NCBI GenBank assembly: GCA_026398875.1
Contig: JAPLSB010000024.1
Location: 248,001 to 312,000 of the forward strand
Direction: 5' to 3'
DNA length: 64,000 nt
Source of the DNA: Gammaproteobacteria bacterium
GTDB lineage: Bacteria; Pseudomonadota; Gammaproteobacteria; Nevskiales; Nevskiaceae
In this document: positions 1 to 9,078 of the stretch, piece by piece
How the letters are laid out: each line of letters opens with the position of its first letter
How positions within the stretch are numbered: the stretch's first letter is position 1
Program-made: the position numbers and the translations under genes
Notes under the pieces: model-generated
Databases searched by the model: none
The model's input: the letters and a program-made list of their open reading frames with translations, nothing else
Told to the model about the DNA's origin: nothing

Positions 1-1
1 G

Positions 2-640
2 GTCGTCTCGAAGTACTCCACCGCGCAGAACGGTCCGGACGTCAACACCAAGGGCGTTTGCCCGGCGGCGTTGGGTTCCAAGGACCAGCAGCCGGCGGCG
101 TTCAACCCGAAGACCGGCCTGTTCTACATCCCGACCAACCATGTCTGCATGGACTACGAGCCGTTCGCCGTCGACTACACCGCAGGTCAGCCGTATGTCG
201 GCGCGACACTGTCGATGTTCCCGGCCCCGAACAGCCATGGCGGGATGGGCAACTTCACGGTCTGGGACGCTGGCCAGGGCAAGATTGTCTGGTCGAAGCC
301 TGAGAAGTTCTCGGTCTGGTCGGGTGCACTGACCACCGCCGGCGACGTGCTGTTCTACGGCACGCTGGAAGGCTATCTGAAGGCGGTCAGCCTGAAGGAT
401 GGCAAGGAGCTTTGGAAGTTCAAGACGCCGTCCGGCATCATCGGCAACGTCTTCAGCTACCAGCACAAGGGCAAGCAGTACGTCGGCGTGTTCTCGGGCA
501 TTGGCGGCTGGGCCGGCATCGGCATGGCGGCGGGTCTCGAGAAGGACACCGATGGTCTGGGCGCCGTGGGTGGCTACCGCGAGCTGAACCAGTACACGGA
601 GCTGGGTGGTTCGCTGACGGTGTTCGCGCTGAGCGAATAA
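2..640 (+). CDS. xoxF: Lanthanide-dependent methanol dehydrogenase XoxF, C-terminal part (5' end outside window)
   Basis: A reading frame open from base 2 encodes the last ~212 residues of a PQQ methanol dehydrogenase, which oxidises methanol (and often formaldehyde) in the periplasm and reduces a cytochrome c. Landmarks of the family's final propeller blades are present: a [12 protein letters not shown] stretch near the start, [21 protein letters not shown], a tryptophan-docking [10 protein letters not shown] blade and the glycine-rich tail [11 protein letters not shown]. These fit XoxF (clade 5-like) better than an ExaA-type ethanol dehydrogenase. The residues that discriminate calcium from lanthanide use are upstream of the window, so metal use is inferred from overall family resemblance. 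A strong terminator follows 20 bases after the stop, so the gene ends its own transcript. The xoxG- and xoxJ-like genes lie about 7 kb downstream. Confidence 0.93.
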   Translation, partial: VVSKYSTAQNGPDVNTKGVCPAALGSKDQQPAAFNPKTGLFYIPTNHVCMDYEPFAVDYTAGQPYVGATLSMFPAPNSHGGMGNFTVWDAGQGKIVWSKPEKFSVWSGALTTAGDVLFYGTLEGYLKAVSLKDGKELWKFKTPSGIIGNVFSYQHKGKQYVGVFSGIGGWAGIGMAAGLEKDTDGLGAVGGYRELNQYTELGGSLTVFALSE

Positions 641-660
641 ACGTCGGTTGAAGTCCAAGG

Positions 661-698
661 GTGGCGCCGCCGACGAACTCGGTGGCGCCACTTTTTTT
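661..698 (+). terminator. Rho-independent terminator after xoxF
   Basis: A 13-bp stem (661-673 pairing with 679-691, one G-T wobble) with a 5-base loop is followed by seven T residues at 692-698. It lies 20 bases past the xoxF stop codon. Confidence 0.93.
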
Positions 699-830
699 GG
701 CCGCTGCATGCGTTTGCACCGAAATCCGCTTCAAGCGCAGGCGATCACGCCGGCGGCACGAGCTTCGGCCGCTGAGCGCTGAGCCGTAATAAAGCGTTTC
801 AGGATCTTTCTTCCCTCACACCCGATCCCC

Positions 831-1862
831 ATGAAATTCGCAGGATCCGTTCTGCTTGCTGCCACGCTCCTGCTGGCTGGCGTCATGCCGGTCGCGGCGC
901 AGGATCTCGATCGCGAACTGTTCAACCCGATCCTCGGCAGCATCGTCAAGGTTGAAGCCGTCACCGAAGCCGGTGGCTACTCGCTCGGCAGTGCCGTTCC
1001 TATATCCGCCGGCCACTTTGTCACCAGCTGCCACGTCACCGCCAAGGCGGTGTCGATCTCGATCCAGTACCAGGGATTGCGCTGGCCTGTCCGCGGCCAA
1101 CGCGCCGATGGCAAACGTGATCTCTGCATGCTGGACGTACCGAAGCTTTCTGAAGTGCCTGCGGTGCGGCGCAGCAGCTCCCGCAATCTCAAGGTCGGCG
1201 ATGGGGTGGTGGCCATTGGTTATACCTTTGGGGCCGGGCTTTCAACGCAAGTCGGCAAAGTCCGCGCGCTGCACGCGATCGATGACGGCACGGTGATCCA
1301 GAGCGCCGCCTACTTCAATTCCGGCGCCAGCGGCGGCGGCCTGTTCACGCTGGACGGAAGGCTTGTGGGCATCCTGACCTTCCGACTGAAAGGAGCCGAG
1401 GCGTATTACTTCTCCGTACCGGCGGACTGGATCGAATCCGAACCAGGCAGCGACGACAGCTACCGGCCGATTGCGCCACTCGGAGATGCAACACCATTCT
1501 GGTCACAGCCTGCCGACCGGCTTCCGTACTTCATGCGCGCTGCGGCCCTGCAGGCCCGCGAACAGTGGCCGGATCTGTTGATGCTGACGCAAGAATGGGT
1601 CGCTGAAGAATCAAGCAATCCCGAACCATGGTTCATTCGCGGCGAGGTATTCGAAAGACTGGATCGCCACAACGAGGCCGTGACTGCGTTCCAGAGGACC
1701 ACCGAATTGAATCCGCAACTGGCCCTGGCCTGGATGAAGCTCGGCGAAGCCGAACTTCGGCTGCAGCACCTCGATACCGTTCAGAAAGTCATCAAGCGAC
1801 TGGACGCGCTTGATGCCGAACTGGCCGCGGAACTTCGCGTACGCAGCGGTATCAAGCCCTAG
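831..1862 (+). CDS. Exported trypsin-like serine protease with C-terminal TPR repeats
   Basis: The 343-residue product starts with a signal peptide (about residues 1-24, cleavage near VAAQ). The middle is a trypsin-fold domain with a plausible triad: His in FVTSCHV, Asp in DLCMLDV and Ser in SGASGGGLF. The last ~80 residues (WFIRGEVFERLDRHNEAV and the following helix pair) look like tetratricopeptide repeats, a protein-binding module. Such protease-TPR fusions are periplasmic, and substrates are unknown. The gene lies between xoxF and another exported-protein gene, so a role in quality control of the methanol-oxidation apparatus is possible but only inferred. The ATG at 831 is preceded by a weak purine-rich stretch. 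It gives a well-formed signal peptide, which is why this start was chosen. Confidence 0.8.
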   Translation: MKFAGSVLLAATLLLAGVMPVAAQDLDRELFNPILGSIVKVEAVTEAGGYSLGSAVPISAGHFVTSCHVTAKAVSISIQYQGLRWPVRGQRADGKRDLCMLDVPKLSEVPAVRRSSSRNLKVGDGVVAIGYTFGAGLSTQVGKVRALHAIDDGTVIQSAAYFNSGASGGGLFTLDGRLVGILTFRLKGAEAYYFSVPADWIESEPGSDDSYRPIAPLGDATPFWSQPADRLPYFMRAAALQAREQWPDLLMLTQEWVAEESSNPEPWFIRGEVFERLDRHNEAVTAFQRTTELNPQLALAWMKLGEAELRLQHLDTVQKVIKRLDALDAELAAELRVRSGIKP

Positions 1863-1897
1863 CGCTGCCCCCTCTCAAACCATCTGCCGGAGTTTTC

Positions 1898-2560
1898 ATG
1901 CACACGTTCCTGAGCGCCCTGCTGCTGACAGCCGCGGTGTTGATCGGTATCGGCCCGGCATCCGCCGGCGACGAGATCTCGGTGGCCGAGCAGCGCGTAT
2001 TCCTTGACCCTCATCTGCAGAACATCCGCGCTGCCGGCACCGTGACCTACCGCTTCGTGCAGAAAGGCGGCGACAAGGACAGTTACACGGACAGCGTCAC
2101 GCTGAATGTCGGCGCTGGAGCTGCGGACAAGCGCGAACTCAAGGTCGACTTCCTCTCAGGTAGCCGCAAGATGGCGCTGTCGAGCATCGAGGGCGGAACG
2201 GGCAATCCCGTGATCCTCCATTTTCTCGAGCACGATATTCGCGACATGCATGATCGTCTTGGCGGTCAGGAAGCGTACTTTCGCAAACGGATCCGCCTGG
2301 CATTGGCCAATACGGCAACGGTCAAGCCGGTCAAGCTCAAGTTGAATGGCAAATCCATCGACGGGCTGGAAGTGTCGATCAGTCCGTATAGCGATGACCC
2401 GCTGAAAGAGCGCCTGAAGCAGTTCGTATCGAAAACCTACGTTTTCGTACTGTCCGACGCCGTTCCAGGCGGGGTCTATGCGCTGCGCACCCATGTCGAC
2501 GCGACTGCTGCGAGCCCGCCGCTCGACACCGCGCTGACCATCGAAGACAGCGTCGACTAG
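1898..2560 (+). CDS. Exported protein of unknown function
   Basis: The 220-residue protein has a clear signal peptide (residues 1-23, ending ASAG) followed by a soluble domain rich in beta-strand-like segments (TVTYRFVQKGG, DSVTLNVGAG, VKLKLNGKSIDGLEVSISPY). No catalytic motif, cysteine pair or membrane helix was recognised in the mature part. It starts 35 bases after the protease-TPR gene with a purine-rich CGGAG ahead of the ATG, so the two are probably cotranscribed. I do not recognise the family with certainty. Its position next to xoxF suggests a periplasmic accessory role, but nothing in the sequence demonstrates it. Confidence 0.7.
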   Translation: MHTFLSALLLTAAVLIGIGPASAGDEISVAEQRVFLDPHLQNIRAAGTVTYRFVQKGGDKDSYTDSVTLNVGAGAADKRELKVDFLSGSRKMALSSIEGGTGNPVILHFLEHDIRDMHDRLGGQEAYFRKRIRLALANTATVKPVKLKLNGKSIDGLEVSISPYSDDPLKERLKQFVSKTYVFVLSDAVPGGVYALRTHVDATAASPPLDTALTIEDSVD

Positions 2561-3260
2561 AGCACGGCATTCGTTGGCCGAAGCACAGGCGCCCGGCACT
2601 GAGTCGAATAGGAAACAGCGACACGGAAGCAACGCCCGGAATGTGCAAATCGTTGTGCGCAAGTCCCTGATTACTGGAGGCTGGACTCGCCGACTGCGCT
2701 GGCACGTCATCTGCAATCTGCGTGTCTGCACGGCGCGAAACCAGGGCCGGCGAGACATCACTCCGGAAGGGTTTCCGCATGTTCCTCGAAACGTTCGCGT
2801 CGCCACGCGCCGGTAGTCGCAGGATTCCAGCAGCCGGAATCGCCACGGTCGGCAATCGGCGGCCGGTATGAAACGCGATGATCGAAACGGACGCGAGCGG
2901 CAGGTACCGGACCATCCCGAGAAACGGCCGGAAGACGACTGCGAACGGACCGTGTCAGACGCCTCGCGCGGGCGGGCGCAAAGTCGGCTCCGCAGCTTGT
3001 CCGAGGACTACTGGATCGCGATTCCCGGCACTCCGCTCGACCCCGCTCAAGCACCGTTCGTCGCTGATTCTGCGAATAATTCGGTACCGCGAAACCTATT
3101 GTTGTACCGCGCATCCGACGGCGTTAGTCTTCGGCCGTCCGGCGTATCACAGCCCTCTCGTCATCGCGGTCAAAGCGCGGACGACTCGCGCACGATCGCC
3201 GAACGCGATCACGATAACGACCTCGGGCCTACGGGCTCGGCGGCGCTGACGGAGGAAAAC
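2561..3260. other. 700-base gap before the first sigma-54 activator gene
   Basis: No convincing gene was found. An open frame runs into the downstream activator from 2868, but its extra 131 residues are low-complexity, Arg/Ser/Asp-rich and precede a well-placed GGAGG/ATG start at 3261, so they are taken as untranslated. The gap holds a sigma-54-like -24/-12 element (2699-2715) and a pair of GTACCGCG direct repeats (3084-3091 and 3104-3111) whose starts are 20 bases apart. Confidence 0.6.
2699..2715 (+). promoter_or_regulatory. Candidate sigma-54 promoter (-24/-12)
   Basis: CTGGCACGTCATCTGCA matches the sigma-54 consensus (TGGCACG-N4-TTGC-A/T) except for one base of the -12 element, with the required GG-N10-GC spacing. 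It faces right and lies about 545 bases before the activator start codon, so it would make a long leader or an unannotated small RNA. Confidence 0.45.
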
Positions 3261-5333
3261 ATGTTGACCACGCAGAAAGCGGCGCGTCACGCCAGCCTTG
3301 TCGAGTCTGCCGTCCAGAGAATGGTTCCGGCGACCGACATCGATCACCGCGTTCGGCATTCCTGGGCACGGTGCATCGAGACCTACTCGCTCGATCCGCA
3401 GGCGCCCAAGAAGGCAACCGTCATCGACCGCCCCGAGCTTCAGGCCAGACGCGAGCAGCACGGCCTGCTGCTGTCGATTGCCCGCATCGAACTGCTGAGC
3501 CTGCGCGAGCGTCTGCATCACAACGACTTCGGGATCATGCTCACCGACGAGGATGGCGTGATCCTGCACTACGTTGGCGACCCCGGATTTGCCGCCACAG
3601 CGAAGCGCAGCGGCCTGCGTGAGGGTGCGGTGTGGAGCGAACGCGAGCTGGGAACCAACGGCATGGGAACCTGCATCGTCGAACAACGCTCGGTCGTCAT
3701 CCACCAGAACGAACATTTCCTGGCCCAGAACACCGAGCTGACCTGCTCGGCAACGCCGATCTTCGATTCCCGCGGACGCGTCGTCGCAGCGCTCGACATC
3801 TCGGGCAGCTTCAATCGCGCGCAGACTCACACGCTGGCGCTGGTCGAGATCGCTGCCCAGAACATCGAGAACCGGACGCTGCTGGAAAGCTGCAAGCGCC
3901 ACTACATGCTTCGCTTCCACCGCCAGAAGGAATTCATCTCGACGCCGGGCGAAGGCATCGTTGCATTCGACGACAACGGCATGATCGTCGGTGCCAATCG
4001 CAGCGCCCTTGAACTGCTCGGCGTGCCTGATCACCGCGCACTGTGCGGTCAGCCACTCGAATCGGTATTCGACACCACGTTGTCGACCCAGATGCAGCTG
4101 GCGTCGCGGCGCGCCTTCCGCGCAGCACCGCTGCTGGCACGTGCCAGCCAGAGCAAGCTCTGGAGCGCGATCCAGCCGCCTGAACGCGACACCCGCAACG
4201 AGCCTGGGCGTCGCGAGCACGTCGTGCTGCCGGCCAGCACATCCTGCGGGCCTCTGGCGACGATGGAGTACGGCGACCCGCTGATGGCGAACAATGTTCG
4301 TATCGTCCGCCGCGTGATCGATCGTGACATCCCTGTGCTCCTGCTTGGCGAAACCGGCACAGGCAAGGGTTGCTTCGCGAAGGCGATTCATGCGGCAAGC
4401 CGCCGTGCAGACAAGCCCTTCGTCACCGTCAATTGCGCTGCCATTCCTGAAACGCTGATCGAGTCGGAGCTGTTCGGCTACAAGGCCGGGGCCTTCACCG
4501 GCGCCACGCGCGAAGGACATCCGGGTCGCGTCGTTCAGGCAAACGGCGGCACGCTGTTCCTCGACGAGATTGGCGATATGCCGCTGCCCCTGCAGGTTCG
4601 CCTGCTGTCGGTGATTGAAGACCGCGAGGTCATTCCGCTCGGCGGCTCGAAATCGATTCCAGTGGACATTCGCATCATCAGCGCCACTCATTGCGATCTG
4701 CTTCAGCAGGTCCGGGAGCGGCGGTTCCGCGAAGACCTCTACTACCGGCTCAATGGCTTGTCACTGCGCATGCCAGCGCTGCGTGATCGCCGCGACGCGC
4801 GCAACCTGATCCTGAATCTGATTCGCGAAGAATCGCGGGATCGCGGCAGCGCCATCGACATCGACGAGGCAGCGCTGCGCAGACTGCTGCAGTCGCCATG
4901 GCCGGGCAATATCCGGCAGTTGCGTAATGTGCTGCGCACGATGATCGCGATGTCCGAGAACGACAGCCTGACGCTTGCCGATTTCGACGAAGAATGGCTT
5001 TCGGGCGGAACACCGGGCGCAGCGCCGGCACAGCAGAACGACCCGATAGCGCTGGATCTAGATGGCGATGACGTGCTCGGCGAAGCCGAGCGGGAAGCGC
5101 TACGCCGGGTCCTCGAATGCTGTCGCTGGAATGTCAGCGCGGCCGCCGTGCAACTGCACGTAAGCCGGAAGACGCTGTATCGGAAGATGTTCCGGCATGG
5201 CATCACGCGGCGCGAAAACGCAGTAGCCGACGGGGGACAAGGCCGATCGCCCTCTGCACACGCAGCCAGTGCTGACGATGACCGGGCACCGGGCGGTCAC
5301 GCCCGTGGTAGGTCAGCGTTGATTGCCGATTGA
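3261..5333 (+). CDS. AcoR-type sigma-54-dependent transcriptional activator
   Basis: The 690-residue regulator has an N-terminal GAF-like sensor (about residues 70-205, including the GLREGAVWSERELGTNGMGT signature of AcoR-like activators) and a PAS-like segment around 220-275. The AAA+ domain follows, with Walker A GETGTGKG near residue 363 and GAFTGA near residue 410, the loop that contacts sigma-54. It ends in a Fis-type helix-turn-helix (NVSAAAVQLHVSRKTLYRK) and a disordered tail. Proteins of this family activate sigma-54 promoters of alcohol, acetoin or aldehyde oxidation genes in response to small metabolites. The start at 3261 is chosen for its GGAGG Shine-Dalgarno. It is a paralogue of the product of 47410-49461. 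The formaldehyde genes directly downstream are plausible targets, but no sigma-54 site was seen ahead of them. Confidence 0.88.
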   Translation: MLTTQKAARHASLVESAVQRMVPATDIDHRVRHSWARCIETYSLDPQAPKKATVIDRPELQARREQHGLLLSIARIELLSLRERLHHNDFGIMLTDEDGVILHYVGDPGFAATAKRSGLREGAVWSERELGTNGMGTCIVEQRSVVIHQNEHFLAQNTELTCSATPIFDSRGRVVAALDISGSFNRAQTHTLALVEIAAQNIENRTLLESCKRHYMLRFHRQKEFISTPGEGIVAFDDNGMIVGANRSALELLGVPDHRALCGQPLESVFDTTLSTQMQLASRRAFRAAPLLARASQSKLWSAIQPPERDTRNEPGRREHVVLPASTSCGPLATMEYGDPLMANNVRIVRRVIDRDIPVLLLGETGTGKGCFAKAIHAASRRADKPFVTVNCAAIPETLIESELFGYKAGAFTGATREGHPGRVVQANGGTLFLDEIGDMPLPLQVRLLSVIEDREVIPLGGSKSIPVDIRIISATHCDLLQQVRERRFREDLYYRLNGLSLRMPALRDRRDARNLILNLIREESRDRGSAIDIDEAALRRLLQSPWPGNIRQLRNVLRTMIAMSENDSLTLADFDEEWLSGGTPGAAPAQQNDPIALDLDGDDVLGEAEREALRRVLECCRWNVSAAAVQLHVSRKTLYRKMFRHGITRRENAVADGGQGRSPSAHAASADDDRAPGGHARGRSALIAD

Positions 5334-5483
5334 TGTGCGGACGGACATCAGGCGATCGACATCGCGATGCAAGCATCGTTACTGACCGAATCGCAGCGGT
5401 CTGAAGCAAACACCGGATCAGCCGCGAGGAAACCGTCACGCATCGGCAGCGTGCAGCACCGACTGATCAATTGACGTCTTCTT

Positions 5484-5501
5484 TCGCAGCCTGTTCTGCG
5501 A
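5484..5501. promoter_or_regulatory. Inverted repeat upstream of frmA
   Basis: TCGCAG (5484-5489) and CTGCGA (5496-5501) form a perfect 6-bp inverted repeat with a 6-base centre, about 95 bases before the frmA start. Its flanks (CTT on the left, AAG on the right) could extend it imperfectly. It could be an operator for the formaldehyde genes. No protein can be assigned from sequence alone. Confidence 0.3.
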
Positions 5502-5593
5502 CGAAAGTCGTCTGCGTAGTTGTAGCAGCGCTCGAATTACCGACAACCCGGGCGTGACACCCGCGCCCACCAGACAAGACAAGGAGCAAGACC

Positions 5594-6703
5594 ATGGATG
5601 TACGCGCCGCCGTTGCCTTCGAAGCCGGCAAGCCACTGTCGATCGAAACCGTGCAGCTCGATGGCCCGCGTGCGGGCGAAGTGCTGGTCGAGGTCAAGGC
5701 CACCGGCCTTTGCCATACCGACAAGTTCACGCTGTCCGGCGATGATCCGGAAGGCATGTTCCCGGTGATCCTCGGCCATGAGGGCGCTGGCATCGTCGTC
5801 GACGTTGGCGCCGGCGTCACCAGCGTCAAGAAGGGCGATCACGTGATTCCGCTGTACACGCCGGAATGCCGCGAGTGCGACTACTGCCTGTCCGGCAAGA
5901 CCAACCTCTGCCAGCGCATCCGCGCCACGCAGGGCAAGGGCCTGATGCCGGATGGCACCAGCCGCTTCAGCTTCCAGGGCAAGCCGGTACTGCACTACAT
6001 GGGCTGCTCGACGTTCGCGAACTACACGGTGCTGCCGGAAATTGCCGTTGCCAAGGTTCGTGAAGACGCGCCGTTCGACAAGATCTGCTACATCGGCTGC
6101 GGCGTGACCACCGGTATCGGTGCGGTGCTGTTCACCGCCAAGGTCGAGTACGGCACCAACTGCGTGGTGTTCGGTCTCGGCGGCATCGGTCTGAACGTGA
6201 TCCAGGGCCTGAAGATGGTCGGTGCCAACATGATCGTCGGCATCGACATCAATCCGGCTCGCGAAAAGATGGCCCGTCAGTTCGGCATGACGCATTTCGT
6301 CAACCCGAAGGAAGTCCAGGGCGACCTCGTTGCCCATCTCGTCGAGCTGACCAAGGGCGGCGCCGATCACACTTTCGAGTGCACCGGCAACGTCAAGCTG
6401 ATGCGGCAGGCGCTGGAGTGCTGCCACAAGGGCTGGGGCCAGTCGACGATCATCGGCGTGGCGCCAGCGGGTGCCGAAATCGCCACCCGTCCGTTCCAGC
6501 TGGTCACCGGCCGACGCTGGATCGGCTCGGCATTCGGCGGCGCGAAGGGGCGCACCGACGTGCCGCGAATCGTCGACTGGTACATGGACAAGAAGATCAA
6601 CATCGACGATCTGATCACTCACACGATGCCGCTGGAGAAGATCAACGACGGCTTCGATCTGATGGCGCGCGGTGAGTCGATCCGCGGCGTGGTGCTCTAC
6701 TGA
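5594..6703 (+). CDS. frmA: S-(hydroxymethyl)glutathione dehydrogenase / class III alcohol dehydrogenase
   Basis: The 369-residue cytosolic enzyme oxidises S-hydroxymethylglutathione (formaldehyde plus glutathione) to S-formylglutathione with NAD+. It shows the zinc medium-chain dehydrogenase layout: catalytic-zinc Cys in GLCHTD, His-Glu in GHEGAG, the four-Cys structural zinc loop ([16 protein letters not shown]), and a Rossmann fold with [12 protein letters not shown]. Length and sequence match class III ADH closely. A strong AAGGAG Shine-Dalgarno precedes the ATG. Its TGA overlaps the next ATG by one base, so it is translationally coupled to fghA, and together the two form the glutathione formaldehyde-detoxification pathway that handles the methanol dehydrogenase product. 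Confidence 0.96.
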   Translation: MDVRAAVAFEAGKPLSIETVQLDGPRAGEVLVEVKATGLCHTDKFTLSGDDPEGMFPVILGHEGAGIVVDVGAGVTSVKKGDHVIPLYTPECRECDYCLSGKTNLCQRIRATQGKGLMPDGTSRFSFQGKPVLHYMGCSTFANYTVLPEIAVAKVREDAPFDKICYIGCGVTTGIGAVLFTAKVEYGTNCVVFGLGGIGLNVIQGLKMVGANMIVGIDINPAREKMARQFGMTHFVNPKEVQGDLVAHLVELTKGGADHTFECTGNVKLMRQALECCHKGWGQSTIIGVAPAGAEIATRPFQLVTGRRWIGSAFGGAKGRTDVPRIVDWYMDKKINIDDLITHTMPLEKINDGFDLMARGESIRGVVLY

Positions 6704-7551
6704 TGACGGCAGCGATCGAGAAACGCAGCGACCAGGCCTGCTTCGGTGGCCGCATGGGGTTCTATACCCATGCGTCGAAAGAGACGGGTACGGCGATGAA
6801 GTTCGGCGTTTACCTTCCGCCCCAGGCCGCGCACCGCAAGGTGCCGGCGCTGTACTACCTGGCCGGCCTGACCTGCACCGAGGAAACCTTCCTGATCAAG
6901 GCCGGCGCCCAGCGCGTGGCCGCCGAGCTGGGTATTGCGCTGGTCGCCTGCGATACCAGCCCGCGTGGCCTGAACTTGCCGGGCGAGGCCGACAGCTGGG
7001 ACTTCGGTCTTGCTGCCGGCTTCTACCTGGATGCCACGCAGGACCCGTGGAAGACGAACTACCGCATGGGTTCGTACATCAATGCGGAATTGCCGGCGCT
7101 GATCGAAGCGAACTTCCCGGTGCTCGCCGAAAAGCGCGGCATCTTCGGCCACTCGATGGGCGGCCATGGCGCGCTGGTCACGGCACTCCGTAATCCAAGC
7201 CGCTGGCATTCGGTGTCGGCGTTCGCGCCGATCTCCAATCCGGTTGCAGTGCCCTGGGGCCAGAAGGCGTTCGGAAACTATCTCGGCGCCGATCAGTCCA
7301 CTTGGGAGCAGTACGACGCGAGTCTGCTGATCCGCAGCAAGCCGTATCCCGGCCTGCTGCTCGTCGATCAGGGTCTGGCCGACAATTTCCTGAATCGCGA
7401 ACTGAAGCCTGAGCATCTCGACGCCGCAGCGCGGGCATCAGGGCAGCGTCTCAGCTTGCGCCTGCACGCCGATTACGACCATTCGTACTGGTTCATCCAG
7501 AGCTTCGTCGCGGATCACCTGAAGCACCACGCGAGCCAGCTTGGCCTGTAA
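6703..7551 (+). CDS. fghA: S-formylglutathione hydrolase
   Basis: The 282-residue alpha/beta hydrolase of the esterase D family splits S-formylglutathione into formate and glutathione, the step after FrmA. The nucleophile elbow GHSMGGHG sits near residue 150. Other family landmarks are YYLAGLTCTEE near the oxyanion hole and the catalytic His region DHSYWFIQSF near the C-terminus. Length is normal. The start shares an A with the frmA stop (TGATG), indicating coupled translation. Formate produced here could feed a formate dehydrogenase, not present in this window, and supply reductant for the Calvin cycle encoded further right. Confidence 0.96.
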   Translation: MTAAIEKRSDQACFGGRMGFYTHASKETGTAMKFGVYLPPQAAHRKVPALYYLAGLTCTEETFLIKAGAQRVAAELGIALVACDTSPRGLNLPGEADSWDFGLAAGFYLDATQDPWKTNYRMGSYINAELPALIEANFPVLAEKRGIFGHSMGGHGALVTALRNPSRWHSVSAFAPISNPVAVPWGQKAFGNYLGADQSTWEQYDASLLIRSKPYPGLLLVDQGLADNFLNRELKPEHLDAAARASGQRLSLRLHADYDHSYWFIQSFVADHLKHHASQLGL

Positions 7552-7619
7552 CAGATACACCACTGGCAGCGTCCGGACGACCGTCCAGCGGCACCGGCCG
7601 CGGCCAGCAACACATTAAG

Positions 7620-7651
7620 GACCGGTTCAGCGCCATCGGCGCAAACCGGTC
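7620..7651 (+). other. Strong two-part hairpin in the cytochrome c leader
   Basis: GACCGGTT (7620-7627) pairs with AACCGGTC (7644-7651), and inside it GCGCC (7630-7634) pairs with GGCGC (7638-7642). No T-run follows, so it is not a standard terminator. It ends 30 bases before the cytochrome ATG and may protect or regulate the mRNA between fghA and the cytochrome gene. Confidence 0.6.
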
Positions 7652-7681
7652 TCAGAACATCAACCTGTGGAGGAGTGGGAA

Positions 7682-8083
7682 ATGAAGCAGCACATCCTGT
7701 TGTCCCTGATTGCTGTAACCGCGCTGACAGGCGGTGCATCAATCACCGCATCGGCGGCCGATGCGCCGCTCTATACAGTCGTCGATGGCACCAAGGTGGA
7801 CGCCGACACGCTGACCGGCTTCAAGACCTGGCGCGCCGCAGCCTGCGACCGCTGTCACGGTCCCAACCAGGAAGGTATGGTCGGCCCGTCTCTGGTCGAA
7901 AGTCTGAAGACGCTGACCAAGGACGAGTTCAAGGCCACCGTCACCAATGGCCGCCTTGAAAAGGGCATGCCGAGTTTCAGTACCAATGCCAAGGTCGTCG
8001 ATAACCTCGACAAGCTTTACGCGTATCTGAAGGGCAGGTCCGACGGCAAGATCACCGCGGCGAAAGTGACGGGCATCGAGTAA
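7682..8083 (+). CDS. Periplasmic cytochrome c, likely electron acceptor of methanol dehydrogenase (XoxG-like)
   Basis: The 133-residue protein has a signal peptide (residues 1-24, ASAAD) and one c-type heme site, CDRCH, with a likely axial Met in the GMPSF segment. It is small for a typical XoxG/MxaG cytochrome cL but has the right architecture for a class I cytochrome accepting electrons from a PQQ dehydrogenase. The true start is the ATG at 7682, which follows the GGAGG at 7669-7673 and gives a proper signal peptide; upstream in-frame GTG codons are rejected. Its stop overlaps the next ATG by one base (TAATG), tying it to the XoxJ-like gene, the usual xoxG-xoxJ pairing. Confidence 0.85.
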   Translation: MKQHILLSLIAVTALTGGASITASAADAPLYTVVDGTKVDADTLTGFKTWRAAACDRCHGPNQEGMVGPSLVESLKTLTKDEFKATVTNGRLEKGMPSFSTNAKVVDNLDKLYAYLKGRSDGKITAAKVTGIE

Positions 8084-9024
8084 TGACGCCCGGGCTGCGC
8101 GGCGGAGCCGTTGCGATGAATCCAGCCACGGGACTTCGAAAACCATTCCGGCGGCTTGCCGGGCGCCTTCCGATGCTGGCCTTGCTGGCGGTGGCAGTAG
8201 CAATGCCGTTGCTGCCTGCCGCCGCCCAGCAGGCCGACGACGGACGGAAGGCGTTGCGCATCTGCCGCGATCCCAACAACCTGCCGTTCCAGAACGTCAG
8301 GGGCGAAGGCTTTGAGGACAAGATCGCCGAACTGTTCGCCGCCGACCTCGGGGTCAAGGTCGAAGCCTTCGACTACCCTGCCCGCTTCAACTTCATCCGC
8401 AACACGCTGCGCTTCAAGCTGCCGGGAGATGATTTCCCCTGCGATCTGGTGATGGACGTGCCGGCAGGCTTCAGTCAGGGCACGGCATCAACGCGGCCGT
8501 ACTACCGATCTACCTACGCACTGGCCTTTCCCGGCAACAAGGCGCTGGCCGGCATCACCACGGTCGAGCAGTTTCTGGCGCTGCCGCAGGAAAAGCTGGC
8601 AAAACTCAAGATCGGCGTGATCGACAAGTCGCCGGCGTCCGACTGGCTGGCCAAGCGCGGCCTGCTCGACATCGGCGTGCCGTACCGGGTGCTGGTCGCA
8701 GATCCGGAGCAGAGCTCCGGCAGCATCATCGAAGGCGATCTGATCGCCGGCAAGCTTGACGCCGTCATCATCTGGGGGCCGATCGCTGGCTATTACGCCA
8801 AGCGTTACCCGGAAGCGGATCTGCGCGTCGTGCCGATGCAGTCCGAACGCAACATCAAGTTCGACTACGAGATCGCGATGGCCGTACGCATGGCCGACAA
8901 GGCCTGGCTGAAGACGGTCGACGGCCTCATCGAGCGCAACAAGGCGAAGATCGATGCAATCCTTGCCGACTACGGCGTGCCGCTGCTTGATCCGTTAGCG
9001 GCGACACCGGCCGGCGGCGACTGA
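8083..9024 (+). CDS. xoxJ: XoxJ-like periplasmic binding protein associated with quinoprotein dehydrogenase
   Basis: The 313-residue protein belongs to the solute-binding protein family 3 fold that accompanies methanol dehydrogenases (MxaJ/XoxJ), thought to bind and help mature the dehydrogenase rather than import a solute. Characteristic segments are LRICRDPNNLPF near the mature N-terminus, the domain-crossover GDDFPCDLVMDVP, and VDGLIERN near the end. The export signal is the hydrophobic stretch MLALLAVAVAMPLLPAAAQ. Translation may start at 8083 or at the in-frame ATG at 8116, since both leave the signal intact. It is coupled to the cytochrome gene by a one-base overlap. A second, divergent copy lies at 37930-38802. 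Confidence 0.86.
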   Translation: MTPGLRGGAVAMNPATGLRKPFRRLAGRLPMLALLAVAVAMPLLPAAAQQADDGRKALRICRDPNNLPFQNVRGEGFEDKIAELFAADLGVKVEAFDYPARFNFIRNTLRFKLPGDDFPCDLVMDVPAGFSQGTASTRPYYRSTYALAFPGNKALAGITTVEQFLALPQEKLAKLKIGVIDKSPASDWLAKRGLLDIGVPYRVLVADPEQSSGSIIEGDLIAGKLDAVIIWGPIAGYYAKRYPEADLRVVPMQSERNIKFDYEIAMAVRMADKAWLKTVDGLIERNKAKIDAILADYGVPLLDPLAATPAGGD

Positions 9025-9078
9025 ACTGCCGACGCGCGCCGCGTACTCTCGTCCCGAATCCCTTCAGGTTCCCGTTCC

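Noticed and set aside
2868-3260. Possible N-terminal extension of 131 residues of the first sigma-54 activator
   Set aside because: Low-complexity Arg/Ser/Asp-rich composition, no family match to AcoR proteins, and a strong GGAGG with ATG at 3261.
3147-4691. 514-residue minus-strand frame opposite the activator gene
   Set aside because: Antisense shadow without domain features.
5334-5593. Sigma-54 promoter in front of frmA
   Set aside because: No GG-N10-GC element with a credible -24 and -12 match was found; only an inverted repeat.
5537-6622. 361-residue minus-strand frame opposite frmA
   Set aside because: Antisense shadow of a conserved gene; the plus-strand product has all ADH motifs.
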